Below, in pieces: positions 27,578 to 36,207 of a DNA stretch of 64,000 nucleotides. Made by a program: the position numbers and the translations under genes. Origin of the DNA: MED-G105 sp039814575 (GTDB lineage: Bacteria; Pseudomonadota; Alphaproteobacteria; Caulobacterales; Parvularculaceae); contig JBCCAY010000002.1 in NCBI GenBank assembly GCA_039814575.1, forward strand, positions 62,001 through 126,000, in the 5' to 3' direction. Under the pieces are notes generated by a model. It did not search any database and was not told the DNA's origin. It saw only the letters and a list, made by a program, of their open reading frames with translations. Numbering within the stretch: position 1 is the first letter of the stretch; each line of letters begins with the position of its first letter.

Positions 27578-27681
27578 GTCTCGTCTCCGATACGGCCGTT
27601 AATATGGCTGTGAGGCCGCGATGATTCTTGTTGGGGCGCTGTGGTTGCTTCAGTGATTTTCGAGGGTTCTAGCCGGTCCAT
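27574..27681 (-). CDS. 35-residue upstream ORF overlapping the leuA start
   Basis: An ATG at 27681 with GGAG about nine bases upstream opens a 35-codon frame. It reads MDRLEPSKITEATTAP and onwards and ends in a TGA that overlaps the leuA ATG (ATGA). It lies between the attenuator terminator and leuA, so it is on the read-through mRNA only. It might couple translation into leuA. The peptide has no recognisable motif and may be fortuitous. Confidence 0.35.
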   Translation of the reverse strand: MDRLEPSKITEATTAPQQESSRPHSHINGRIGDET

Positions 27682-27734
27682 CGTGTTTTCTCCAAGGATT
27701 TGTTTCGATTGAGGTTTTGAAAGAAGGCGCAACG

Positions 27735-27761
27735 AAAAAAGCCGCTTCGGGTGAAGCGGCT
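27735..27761 (-). terminator. Attenuator terminator of the leu operon
   Basis: On the minus strand AGCCGCTTC and GAAGCGGCT form a 9-bp stem with a 4-base loop, followed directly by six T residues (A at 27735-27740 on the plus strand). This is a complete intrinsic terminator, placed between the leucine-rich leader peptide and leuA. Its 5' arm with the preceding TG is a 9-base perfect complement of AGCGGCTCA in the leader (plus-strand 27868-27876). Seven bases also match GCGGCTC at 27807-27813, downstream of the leucine codons. Alternative pairing is therefore possible. Confidence 0.88.
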
Positions 27762-27789
27762 CATCGAATTTCCCGGTTATAGCGCTGTT

Positions 27790-27954
27790 TTAGAGCAAGG
27801 GATCTCGAGCCGCGGTCCGAAGGGCGCTGCTAAGGAGGAGGTCGAGAAGGAGGAGCGAGGCGCACGCTGAGCCGCTCGCGGAGGGGATTATCCCGTTTCG
27901 CGCTAAAGAGGGCATATGCTGTGCAAACTGCGTCATTGGAAGCCTAGGTAGCAT
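27790..27954 (-). CDS. leuL: leu operon leader peptide
   Basis: A short frame contains the run LLLLDLLL (codons CTC CTC CTT CTC GAC CTC CTC CTT) and ends RDPLL before TAA. Three in-frame ATGs at 27954, 27936 and 27915 give 54, 48 or 41 residues. None has a strong Shine-Dalgarno sequence. The first could be leaderless, as reported for the Sinorhizobium trpL leader, because a TTTAAAAAT -10-like box lies just before it. Ribosome stalling at the leucine codons when leucyl-tRNA is scarce would favour the antiterminator. Confidence 0.82.
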   Translation of the reverse strand: MLPRLPMTQFAQHMPSLARNGIIPSASGSACASLLLLDLLLSSALRTAARDPLL

Positions 27955-28015
27955 GGAGGCGTTAATTTTTAAAGGCCCTTCTTGGATGAGACCGGCGTGG
28001 GGCTTGCGTTAACCA

Positions 28016-29575
28016 CTACTCCCCAATCCCTAAACGCCCCGTATTCACCGTTGCGGCGTCATAGTTCGCGCGGGCGATGCGTGTCTGTAGGGCGGCGGCG
28101 TAATAGCGAATGCGCGCGTCGGCGGCGGTTTCTTCACGGATGTTGACGAGGAAGAAATCACTGGCGCCGCTGGCGAAGCGTTCGCGCTCAGCTTCTTCCA
28201 TGGTGACGGATTGATCCACCTCTTGCTCGGCGATCAAAACCAGCTGTTTGGAGACGTTCAGGTCAATGAGGATGTTGCGCAGCTCAATCTCGATTTGATC
28301 TTGCAGTTGCCGACGGCTTTGGCGCAGGGCGTCGCGGTCGGCTTCAGCTTTTTGTAGACCGCCGCGCGCTTTACGCTGTTGTATTGGCACGGAGAAGCGC
28401 AAGCCCACAATTGTGTCCGTTGAGTCCCGTGACGGACCGCCTTCGGCTATATCGCCGAGATCGCGGGAAACTTCCGTACTGACGTCCAATTGCGGTAAGA
28501 GGTCGTTGCGACCAAGAGCAATTCGGCCCTCTGCGCGTTCAAGACCGATACGGAGGATTTCCAACTCCGGCCGGACGGCGAGCGCGGCGGAAATATCCGC
28601 AGGCTCATCAAGTCCGAGAGACAGAACCGGTTCTCCAAGGTTGGGCGCGGGCAGTCGGTCGGCGGAGGGCGCCGTCGGCGCGCCGGCGGCGTTGCGGTAA
28701 TAGAAGGCAAGGTCGTTCGCCGCGGCCAAAAAGTCCCGCCGCGCTTCGGTGGCGAGGCGGCGGCGGCGATTGATGTTCTGGCGATTCTCAGTGATGAAGA
28801 TCGCCGCCCGGGCGCCGCTGCGGACTTGTTCTTCAAGCCCGGACTCGCGCAGCTCTGCGATTTTTAAAAGCTTTTCGTAGACGGAGAGTTTACGACCCAA
28901 CATCACCCAGCGCCAATAGGCGATCAGCGCCCGGTGCTGTACGCCCACTTGGGTGAGGAGAACGTCAAGGTCGGCCTGCCGAAAGGCAAGGCGCGAATCG
29001 CGCCGGCCGAAGCGCTCGTCATCGATCGCTCGGTTTCTAAGCAATGAAAAAAGCGCGCCAATTTTTAGTTCGCCGCCGGTATTGGTGAAGTTCTCGTCTT
29101 CATAGATGGGAAAGCGCCCGTCGGATAACCGATACCCGCCATAAACCGAAGCGCCTAGGGGAGCGATCCGTTGGCGGAGAGTTGAATTAACAACCCCGCC
29201 GGACCAGAAGCCGGACACGCGATCCGTGCCGTCGACAGAGAATAAGAGATCGAACGCGCCGTCGGCCGCCAGCACGTTTCCTGCCGCTGACTGCCGTTTG
29301 GCGAGCGCTTCTAAGATCAGCGGCGCGTGCTCTGCGGATGCGGCGAGAACGATGTCCGCCGTTAAAGGCCCCGTCAGATCGTCGATCGGGCGAACCGTGT
29401 TTTGTAAGGATGGGGTTATTTGCGGTCCATTACCGACAACTATCTCAGGCGTTGATCCGTCTGTTTGCGCAACGCTTGTTGAATGAAGGGCGAACACAGC
29501 GCCCAGCAAGAAAACGGCGGCTCGAGAAGCCGCCGATAAGGCTGAGAGACACGCGCTTGAACGCTTTTGCGTCAC
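28016..29575 (-). CDS. TolC-family outer-membrane efflux protein
   Basis: The 519-residue protein has a signal peptide (AVFLLGAVFALHSTSVAQ) and two long alpha-helical coiled-coil repeats typical of TolC trimers. Examples are the AYWRWVMLGRKLSVYEKLLKIAE and ERFASGASDFFLVNIREE segments, here quoted in part as LSVYEKLLKIAE and RFASGASDFFLVN. It would form the outer-membrane exit duct of the tripartite exporter encoded upstream. Its GTG start overlaps the stop of the HlyD gene (GTGA). Confidence 0.88.
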   Translation of the reverse strand: MTQKRSSACLSALSAASRAAVFLLGAVFALHSTSVAQTDGSTPEIVVGNGPQITPSLQNTVRPIDDLTGPLTADIVLAASAEHAPLILEALAKRQSAAGNVLAADGAFDLLFSVDGTDRVSGFWSGGVVNSTLRQRIAPLGASVYGGYRLSDGRFPIYEDENFTNTGGELKIGALFSLLRNRAIDDERFGRRDSRLAFRQADLDVLLTQVGVQHRALIAYWRWVMLGRKLSVYEKLLKIAELRESGLEEQVRSGARAAIFITENRQNINRRRRLATEARRDFLAAANDLAFYYRNAAGAPTAPSADRLPAPNLGEPVLSLGLDEPADISAALAVRPELEILRIGLERAEGRIALGRNDLLPQLDVSTEVSRDLGDIAEGGPSRDSTDTIVGLRFSVPIQQRKARGGLQKAEADRDALRQSRRQLQDQIEIELRNILIDLNVSKQLVLIAEQEVDQSVTMEEAERERFASGASDFFLVNIREETAADARIRYYAAALQTRIARANYDAATVNTGRLGIGE

Positions 29576-30612
29576 GGCGCCCCTCCAGACCCTGCGGTTC
29601 TCACGGTTTCAGCGAATTCTGGCGGGAAATTGTTCAGCTGACGCCATAACTCAAAGCCGACTGAGACCGTTTCCAAGAGCACCCAACCACGCGCTGAGGC
29701 GCCGAAGCGTACATAAGACGTATCCGGCCAAGGGAAAGGGTCGCCCATATCTTCGGTGACGAGAACGCGAAAGCGGCCGTTTGCATCAGCCGATGGGTCG
29801 ATCGCGACGACTTCGCCGCCGAACGTGCCGACCGCGACGGATGGCCAACCGCTAAACTGCACCGCGGGCCAGCCTTCGAATTGCAGTCTAACTTTGGCGC
29901 CCGGTTGCACCAGCGCCACGTCGCGGCCGTCGATGAAAAGCTCGACAGCGCGTGTGACGTTTTCTGGCACGAAGGTGGCGACGACTTGTCCGGCGCTCAC
30001 AAACGTCGCCGCATCACCGGCGTTGACGCGTAAGATAACGCCGTCACGTGGGGCACGAACGATTTGCGCTGATTGGCGGGAAAGATTGACGTCGATCCGG
30101 TTCGCTTCGGCGGCGGCTTCCGCGACGCGCCCGCGTAGCTCTTCGACGCGGATTTGCGCTTGTTCAAACTCCCGGCGTGCGGCGAGGCCCTTATCGTAAA
30201 GGCCTTTCATGCGCCTTAGATCGATTTGCGCCGTGCGCACGGCTGTGCGCGCCGCTTCAAGCTTTGCGAGCACTTGGTCTTTTTCCGCATTGAGACGATC
30301 GAGCAAAAGCGGGTCGTTGTCGACGATTTTGACGATTGGGTCGCCTTGTTTCACGCGGCTTCCATCGCGCACATACCATTCCTGGATGCGCCCGGGCACC
30401 AGGGCGTTGATCTCTTGCAGACGGTCATTGGGGTTGAGCGCTGTGACCGCGCCCGGGCCGGCCGTTGTTTGCACCCAAGGCGTGAAGCCGAGAAACGTGA
30501 TGACGCTGACGCTGGCGACGGCGAGCATCAAGGCGACAACGCGGATCATGCTCGGCGTTTTGATCCCGGCGAGCGTCCTGAAATAACGGATGTTTTGTTC
30601 TCTAAAGGGCAT
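29572..30612 (-). CDS. HlyD-family periplasmic adaptor
   Basis: The 346-residue membrane-fusion protein has one N-terminal transmembrane helix (VVALMLAVASVSVITFLG). A split lipoyl domain follows (VPGRIQEWYVRDGSRVKQGDPIV and APRDGVILRVNAGD, here in part), flanking a helical hairpin of about 80 residues and then a beta-barrel region. It bridges the inner-membrane ABC protein and TolC. It starts 15 bases after the ABC gene. The same operon carries no other inner-membrane transporter. Confidence 0.9.
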   Translation of the reverse strand: MPFREQNIRYFRTLAGIKTPSMIRVVALMLAVASVSVITFLGFTPWVQTTAGPGAVTALNPNDRLQEINALVPGRIQEWYVRDGSRVKQGDPIVKIVDNDPLLLDRLNAEKDQVLAKLEAARTAVRTAQIDLRRMKGLYDKGLAARREFEQAQIRVEELRGRVAEAAAEANRIDVNLSRQSAQIVRAPRDGVILRVNAGDAATFVSAGQVVATFVPENVTRAVELFIDGRDVALVQPGAKVRLQFEGWPAVQFSGWPSVAVGTFGGEVVAIDPSADANGRFRVLVTEDMGDPFPWPDTSYVRFGASARGWVLLETVSVGFELWRQLNNFPPEFAETVRTAGSGGAP

Positions 30613-30627
30613 AGTGTTTTAGGGCGT

Positions 30628-32448
30628 TTACGGCGTTAAGCGTCTTTCAAGCAGTGAGACCGAATCGGCGGCGTCTTCTTTTTTGGCGTCGTTGACAGCG
30701 GCCTCGATGACGCCGCCGATAGCGTCGCTAGCCGGGGAAGCGCTCGCTTGCGGACCATAAATGGCGTGTTGAAAGTCTTCGAAATTATCGAACAGCGTCT
30801 GTTTTTCATTCTCCAAGAATAAGAAGAGGTCGAACCCGAAATTACGGCGGCGATGGGAGAAATAGACGAACGTCATTTCTGTTTCGGCGCGCAAGGCTGC
30901 AAGGGCGCTTTTCAGACACTCCTCCGGCATGAGATCGTAGAGTTGGTTGAGGATCAACACGCGAGGCTTGGCCAAAATGGCGGCGGCGAGCTTCAATTGC
31001 ATTGTTTCGGTAAGCGATAACGGCCAGCCGGTTTTTGCAATTTCTGTATCAAGACCGTTTTTAAGTTGTGCGACGATTGGCTCCAGACCAACGGCGCGCA
31101 GTGCATTTAGAAGATCGTTAGCGTTAAGGTTGTCGGCGCTGAGATTCAGGTACTCGCGAATGGTTGTTTCGATAATCGACGGACGGTCGAGGAGAATGAT
31201 CTCCCGGCGTAGATGGTGGGCGTCCGCCGCGAGAATATCGCCGCCGCCAAACGCGACATAGCCGCCTTGCGCTTTTAAATGCCGGCGCAACAAACTCGTC
31301 GTCATGCGCTGAACGCCGTGATTGCAGGCCAACGCCATAACATTCGCGCCGCTCGGAATCTCAAACGTCAATTTCGCGGGGACGCCCCGCGCGTCGCCGC
31401 CGGCGTTGACGAAAGTGAGGCTGGCGTCCTTGCGCGGCGCCAATGGCGCGCCTGTCGGTTCTTCCTGAGGGACGTTATAGAAGAGCGATAGCTCTTCCAC
31501 AGCGGCGCATAGATCGTAGAAATATGTGAGATAGGTTCCGAGTTGCGACACGCCGAAAAACGCCGCTGACAACACAAGCTCTGCGGCCACCAACTGCCCG
31601 AGCGTTAATTGCCCTTGGATCACGAGCCAACCGCCTAAACCCAGAAGCATGGCGCTCGCTGCGGCGTAGAGAATTAGGAAGCTGATGGTCTGCGCGAAAT
31701 GCAACCTAAAATGCGACCGGTGCTGATCGACATAGCTGCCGGTCGTTTTGTCCGTCGCCTTTAGCGCATAGGCGACGTGCCGGTCAGATTTAAAGAAACC
31801 ATTGGATTCGCCGAGGCCTTCCAGCCAAGCGGCGGCCTTGTGCTTGCGGTGCGATAGTTCGATCGCGGCGCGCACGGCGCCGCGCCCCCAAATCAACCAA
31901 ATGACCCATATCGATAAAACAATGACGATATTAAACGCCAGGAACAACGGGTGATATAAAGAGACCAGCACAAACCCGACGCCAGCTTGCAAGATCAAGG
32001 TGAAGCCGCCAATCAGCAAAACGGGGATAGTCTTCTGTACGGTGATGATATCGAAGTAACGATTGAACAGCGGTCCTCGGCCGTCATCGTTAAAATAGGG
32101 ATTTTGGGCGAAAATCGACCGCAGCGAGATTTCCGACACCATCCGCGCATAAAAGCGTCGGCCGAAGATCTCCATCAGGTGAACCCGCAAAGCGTTCAAA
32201 AGGCCTGACGCCAACAGCAGAATGAACAGCGTTGCGGAGAGCACGACCAAGGGCGTCGTTAGCCCGGTATTGGCGACGGTGTTGATCAGCATCTGCACGG
32301 ATATCGGCGTCGCTAGCGACAAGAGCGAGATGCCGACGCCGTAAATGATGGCGAGGTAATAGAAGTCCTTTTCCGGGCCGAGAATGCGTCTAAAAAAGCG
32401 CGCAAGCTGTCCCAAAGTGACTTCATCGCCGGTTAAGTCCGTCGCCAT
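30628..32448 (-). CDS. ABC exporter with degenerate, probably ATPase-dead nucleotide-binding domain
   Basis: The 606-residue protein has a complete exporter transmembrane domain (residues about 25-315), then a C-terminal domain that aligns with an ABC ATPase but has lost its motifs. The Walker A position reads CNHGVQRMT (375-383, no Gly-Lys-Ser/Thr). The signature reads LSLTE (477-481) instead of LSGGQ. Walker B ends LILNQ (Asp to Asn501, catalytic Glu to Gln502). Only the H-loop SHR (His532) remains. There is no N-terminal peptidase-like domain. It is first in an operon with HlyD and TolC genes. The cargo is unknown, and an active partner ATPase is not encoded here. Confidence 0.85.
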   Translation of the reverse strand: MATDLTGDEVTLGQLARFFRRILGPEKDFYYLAIIYGVGISLLSLATPISVQMLINTVANTGLTTPLVVLSATLFILLLASGLLNALRVHLMEIFGRRFYARMVSEISLRSIFAQNPYFNDDGRGPLFNRYFDIITVQKTIPVLLIGGFTLILQAGVGFVLVSLYHPLFLAFNIVIVLSIWVIWLIWGRGAVRAAIELSHRKHKAAAWLEGLGESNGFFKSDRHVAYALKATDKTTGSYVDQHRSHFRLHFAQTISFLILYAAASAMLLGLGGWLVIQGQLTLGQLVAAELVLSAAFFGVSQLGTYLTYFYDLCAAVEELSLFYNVPQEEPTGAPLAPRKDASLTFVNAGGDARGVPAKLTFEIPSGANVMALACNHGVQRMTTSLLRRHLKAQGGYVAFGGGDILAADAHHLRREIILLDRPSIIETTIREYLNLSADNLNANDLLNALRAVGLEPIVAQLKNGLDTEIAKTGWPLSLTETMQLKLAAAILAKPRVLILNQLYDLMPEECLKSALAALRAETEMTFVYFSHRRRNFGFDLFLFLENEKQTLFDNFEDFQHAIYGPQASASPASDAIGGVIEAAVNDAKKEDAADSVSLLERRLTP

Positions 32449-32732
32449 CCCAGTTCTTTCCTCGCACCGCGTTTTGCCCGCGGATCTCCAATCGGGCCGC
32501 TTAGCTTTCCGCCGCAGCGTTGTGGTGTCGCATTGACTGCTGTGAACACCTTACGCCACGGGCCTTTCGATATCATATACGTTGGGTTTGACCGTGCGGC
32601 GCACAATAGCCCCACGAATCACCAGCGATAGTAGTTTGATCGGAAAAACCAATTTTGATCAAAATTATGATCGCATAAGAGTATTAAATAACACTATTGA
32701 AGTCGTTTAGCCCGCCGCGCTGAACACGGCCG

Positions 32733-33401
32733 CTAAAATCGCGCGAGGATCGCTCGTGCTTCACCGCACCGCTGGTCAATGGCGCACGCGGCGTCGAGTG
32801 GTTGATGCGCGCGGAAAAACGCCGATTGATACGCCGCGTCAAGTGGACCCCATTGGGCCTCAGCGGCCTGCAGCGTTTCGATCTGACGCTCCCATAACGC
32901 CCGTTGCAAAGATGCTGTGCGGCTGAGGTAGAGCTGGCCTTTGTAAATTGTCCAACGGCGGGGATCGGCGGCGAGGTAACGGCCTTGCGATAGCAAAACG
33001 GGGTCATAACCGCCAAAAGCCGGTGTAAAGCGTTCAGGATTGGCCAAGAAGATGTCGCGGTGCGCTTTGCTTGAAAACAAGAAAACCGCGTCGTGGAAGC
33101 GAGCCGTCAACCGGACGTCTCCGCGCTCCGGAAAAGTCTTATCCTCGCCGTCAATTTCGAAATAGCTGACAGGATCGAACCCACCGATCGCAATTTGCGT
33201 TTCAGGGTCTCGCGCGATCCAGTTCGGCGCGTCGCCGCGCACAAGGTCGTCAAACGCCTGCGCCGCCAAGATAAAGCGATCCGGCATGTCTGGCGTTGAT
33301 GCACGTTGATCGGACGTTTGGCCGAAGGCCGACTGCGCCGTCAGGACCAACGCTGTAATAACGCCGGTGGCGATGGACGCGTGGAATGACTGGCGCAGCA
33401 T
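32733..33401 (-). CDS. Exported YHS-domain protein
   Basis: The 222-residue protein has a signal peptide (ATGVITALVLTAQSAFGQ) and a YHS-type domain at about residues 60-125: IAIGGFDPVSYFEIDGE followed by FLFSSKAHRDIFLANPERF. YHS domains are small modules often linked with heavy-metal or copper proteins, and the function is not known here. The C-terminal 80 residues contain two cysteines (DAACAIDQRCGEA). The ATG at 33401 is preferred to one at 33419. Confidence 0.8.
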   Translation of the reverse strand: MLRQSFHASIATGVITALVLTAQSAFGQTSDQRASTPDMPDRFILAAQAFDDLVRGDAPNWIARDPETQIAIGGFDPVSYFEIDGEDKTFPERGDVRLTARFHDAVFLFSSKAHRDIFLANPERFTPAFGGYDPVLLSQGRYLAADPRRWTIYKGQLYLSRTASLQRALWERQIETLQAAEAQWGPLDAAYQSAFFRAHQPLDAACAIDQRCGEARAILARF

Positions 33402-33693
33402 AAGACGGCCTCCTGGCAAAGTTGGGGAGGCGGCCCGCCCATATCGGGGGCGCGTCGGGCGGGCCCGCCAAGCACTTCTTTTAGGGAGATGGACGAGGAA
33501 GAAGCGCTTGTTTTCCCAAAGGTCGATCAGGCGGCTTACGTCGGAGGGTGGATCTTCCGTGAGCTAACTCATCGACCAACTAACACCCGCATATTGCCAC
33601 CGGCTCGCAATAGGATCAACGGAATAAAAGACAAATTACGATAGGTTATTTCGATTGAACGTCAATGTGACGCGATCCATGGTTTGTTTTTGG

Positions 33694-34623
33694 TTACAGC
33701 AGAATTAGGTCTTTGAATTTCTTTTCGGCGACTTCACGCATCACGGCGCCGATAGCCTTATACGCTTGCGCGCGGCCGGCGCTTTTGCGCCAAACAAGTC
33801 CAATAGTACGCGTAATCGACCGCCCACGAATCTCTTTTATGACGACTTCGCTGCGCGCTCTAATTTCAGAGTGAACATAAAGCGCCGGCAAAAAAGTTAC
33901 ACCCATTCCCATACCCGCCATTTGTCGCAGCGCATCGAGGCTCGTTCCCTCATAGTCTCGCAATAGGCTCGCGCCAAACGCTTCGCACAGATCCTTGATT
34001 TGATCGTGCAAGTGATAATTTGGACTAAGCGACAGAACATCGAGACCTTTAAGATCTTCAACGCTCACATTCTCGATTTGCGCAAGGGGATGATCGACCG
34101 CGACCGCTAAATAAAGCGGTTCACGGAATATTTCATAAGCGACGTGTTCAGCGCTTATAACGGGCATTTGCGTGGCGACGACGTCATGCACGCCGCGCCC
34201 GAGTTCGTGCTCCAAATCGCGCGCCGGCGTTTCGCGCACGTAAAGGTTCAGCTCTTTGTGATTGCGATGCAGCGCCGCCACCACATAGGGCAGAAAGTAC
34301 GGTCCAAGCGTCGGCGACGTGCCGAGGCGGATTGTCCCTATCAACCCTTTTTGTGCGCCGGCGGCGAGATCGACGATCCCGAGGGCTTCGTCGGAAATGC
34401 GTCGGGCACGGACGGCGATCTCCCGACCCACTGGCGTTAGGGCGACGCCTGAACGGCTGCGCTCAACAAGTCTTATGCTGAGGGCTTCCTCGAGGTTTTG
34501 GATTTGAGCGCTTAATGACGGCTGACTAACGCCGCATCGTTCTGCTGCGCGTCGAAAATGCGCCTCATCCTGAACCGCGATGAGGCAATTAAGCTGCTTT
34601 AGAGTGATCGGCGCCTGTTTCAT
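33694..34623 (-). CDS. OxyR-like LysR-family regulator lacking the peroxidatic cysteine
   Basis: This 309-residue LysR regulator closely follows OxyR in its helix-turn-helix (FRRAAERCGVSQPSLSAQI) and effector domain (LSLSPNYHLHDQIKDLCEAFG; TSLDALRQMAGMGMGVTFLPALYV). Aligning the Asp-Gln after the active loop, the E. coli Cys199 position is His204, while the Cys208 equivalent is kept as Cys213. It is therefore probably not a thiol-disulfide peroxide switch of the classical kind. It is divergent from a small coiled-coil gene, with fpr further downstream. Confidence 0.88.
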   Translation of the reverse strand: MKQAPITLKQLNCLIAVQDEAHFRRAAERCGVSQPSLSAQIQNLEEALSIRLVERSRSGVALTPVGREIAVRARRISDEALGIVDLAAGAQKGLIGTIRLGTSPTLGPYFLPYVVAALHRNHKELNLYVRETPARDLEHELGRGVHDVVATQMPVISAEHVAYEIFREPLYLAVAVDHPLAQIENVSVEDLKGLDVLSLSPNYHLHDQIKDLCEAFGASLLRDYEGTSLDALRQMAGMGMGVTFLPALYVHSEIRARSEVVIKEIRGRSITRTIGLVWRKSAGRAQAYKAIGAVMREVAEKKFKDLILL

Positions 34624-34707
34624 TGAGATTCACTTTATCCATATGGAATTCCGATCTTAATAGTGATTCTATTCATGTTTTTCAATCCAACAAATTGCCT
34701 TAGGCAT

Positions 34708-35136
34708 ATGACGTTAACGCTCATGCGTCTAAGGGCGAACGGAGGCGATACCATCCAAGGCGGCGACCCAGATCTGGAAGCGCGATATTCCGCGATGGAA
34801 AAGAAATTGGCGTCCCTTAGAAGCGCCCGATCGCGCTTGGATCAGCTGATTGTTCAACGAACCCTGGCGGTCGTCGCCCATCGCGCTTTTCTAACAGTCT
34901 TAAAATCGCGTCGGAGGCGTATTGAAACCGCTCTACGGCGTTTGGAAATGCGCCATCGCGCCGAAACAGCGCCGACGTATGCACCGCGCGCAACGACCTT
35001 GGAAGCAAATCCAGCCTCGGAAGAATCCGATAATATATTGAATTTTAAGCGTTTTCTGCAGATTGCGCCGTTTGTTGGCGGTCGCGGCGCGGCGCGACGG
35101 CGGTCGTTACGCAAAAGCCCCCGAAAAAACCGATAA
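34708..35136 (+). CDS. Small basic coiled-coil protein of unknown function
   Basis: The frame encodes about 142 residues with a helical, heptad-rich core (LEARYSAMEKKLASLRSARS; VLKSRRRRIETALRRLEMRH) and a strongly basic C-terminus. I do not recognise a family. ATG 34708 is one of several possible starts (others at 34663 and 34723), and no clear ribosome-binding site decides. A hairpin with a T-rich tail 80 bases downstream gives some support for transcription. It may instead be a spurious frame. Confidence 0.4.
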   Translation: MTLTLMRLRANGGDTIQGGDPDLEARYSAMEKKLASLRSARSRLDQLIVQRTLAVVAHRAFLTVLKSRRRRIETALRRLEMRHRAETAPTYAPRATTLEANPASEESDNILNFKRFLQIAPFVGGRGAARRRSLRKSPRKNR

Positions 35137-35217
35137 TTCACACCAATAATCGATAATAATTATTAGTTGCGTAACTTTGCGCAGCCTGTTATCCAGCGCT
35201 TGGTTGCGTCTAAAGGG

Positions 35218-35250
35218 AGCGGGCTCGGAATGTTAGCCGCCGGGCCCGCT
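35218..35250 (+). terminator. Terminator-like hairpin upstream of fpr
   Basis: AGCGGGCTCGG and CCGGGCCCGCT pair over 11 positions (one G-U) around an 11-base loop, followed by TCTTTATT. It fits an intrinsic terminator for the small gene ending at 35136. The T-run is imperfect. Confidence 0.4.
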
Positions 35251-35335
35251 TCTTTATTGGCAGGATCGATTGTGGTCGTTATGACGGCGCGATCAGATCT
35301 TATTAACTCGCCAATGGCGACACCCGCGAGGTCGA

Positions 35336-35377
35336 CGCTCCCAAGCATAGGGCATCCCCAGTGAAGGGGAGGGAGCG
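35336..35377 (+). promoter_or_regulatory. Nested hairpin in the fpr leader
   Basis: CGCTCCC (35336-35342) pairs with GGGAGCG (35371-35377), enclosing an inner CCCC/GGGG stem (35356-35359 with 35366-35369). It ends 35 bases before the fpr ATG. It could be a structured 5' leader or a terminator for upstream transcription. No T-run follows, and no known riboswitch is recognised. Confidence 0.35.
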
Positions 35378-35412
35378 ACCCGGCGCGGCGTATTTCGAAA
35401 GGGCCTAACCAA

Positions 35413-36207
35413 ATGGCGTTTGACGAAACCAAATTACCGAAGACGGTGACCGAGGAAACGGTGCTTTCCGTCCGGCATTGGACCGACGATACGTTTTCGT
35501 TTCGGTTGACGCGCCCACAGAGCTTCCGTTTCCGGTCCGGCGAGTTCGTGATGCTCGGCCTCATGAAAGAAAACCGGCCGCTCTTGCGTGCGTACTCAAT
35601 CGCCAGCCCGGCGTGGGATGACGGTCTCGATTTCTATTCGATCAAAGTCGAAGACGGACCGCTGACCTCAATGCTGCAGCACATTAAGGAAGGCGACGGC
35701 GTCTTGTTGGGGCGCAAGCCGACCGGCACGCTCGTGCTCGATGCGCTGTTGCCCGGCAAGCGGCTCTTTTTGTTCTCGACGGGCACGGGCGTTGCGCCCT
35801 TTGCGAGTCTGGTGCGCGAACCGGAGACGTTCGAGAAATTCGACACGGTCATCCTCACCCATACCTGCCGCACGGTCGCTGACCTGCAGTACAGCCAATA
35901 TATTGTGAAGAGCCTGCCGGACGATCCGCTTGTCGGCGACACCGCGCCTGGGAAAGTCGTCCATTACGCGTCAACGACCCGCGAAACGTTTGATCGTATG
36001 GGCCGGATCACTGACTTGATTGAGTCGCGCAAATTATTCGACGATTTAGGCGTCGAGGCGCTGAACCCGGAAACCGACCGTATAATGATTTGCGGCTCGA
36101 CGGCGATGCTCGCTGACACCAAAGCGATTGCGGAGGCTGCGGGGTTCACGGAAGGCTCTAATGCGGCGCCGGGCACGTTTGTCGTCGAGAAGGCGTTTGT
36201 CTCCTAA
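35413..36207 (+). CDS. fpr: Ferredoxin/flavodoxin-NADP reductase
   Basis: Fpr is an FAD enzyme that exchanges electrons between NADP(H) and ferredoxin or flavodoxin, often induced in oxidative stress. The 264-residue protein shows the FAD motif RAYSIASP, the pyrophosphate region GPLTSMLQHIKEGD, the NADP motif FSTGTGVAPFASLVREPE (here FSTGTGVAPF) and MICGSTAM. The C-terminus VVEKAFVS is the bacterial-type ending with an aromatic near the flavin. The OxyR-like regulator lies about 1 kb away, but no binding site is evident. Confidence 0.95.
   Translation: MAFDETKLPKTVTEETVLSVRHWTDDTFSFRLTRPQSFRFRSGEFVMLGLMKENRPLLRAYSIASPAWDDGLDFYSIKVEDGPLTSMLQHIKEGDGVLLGRKPTGTLVLDALLPGKRLFLFSTGTGVAPFASLVREPETFEKFDTVILTHTCRTVADLQYSQYIVKSLPDDPLVGDTAPGKVVHYASTTRETFDRMGRITDLIESRKLFDDLGVEALNPETDRIMICGSTAMLADTKAIAEAAGFTEGSNAAPGTFVVEKAFVS

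Noticed and set aside
28016..32448. A type I secretion system with an RTX cargo
   Set aside because: No gene with RTX nonapeptide repeats is adjacent, and the ABC protein lacks a working ATPase. The 1473-residue protein at 57974 ends in an autotransporter barrel, so it is not the cargo.
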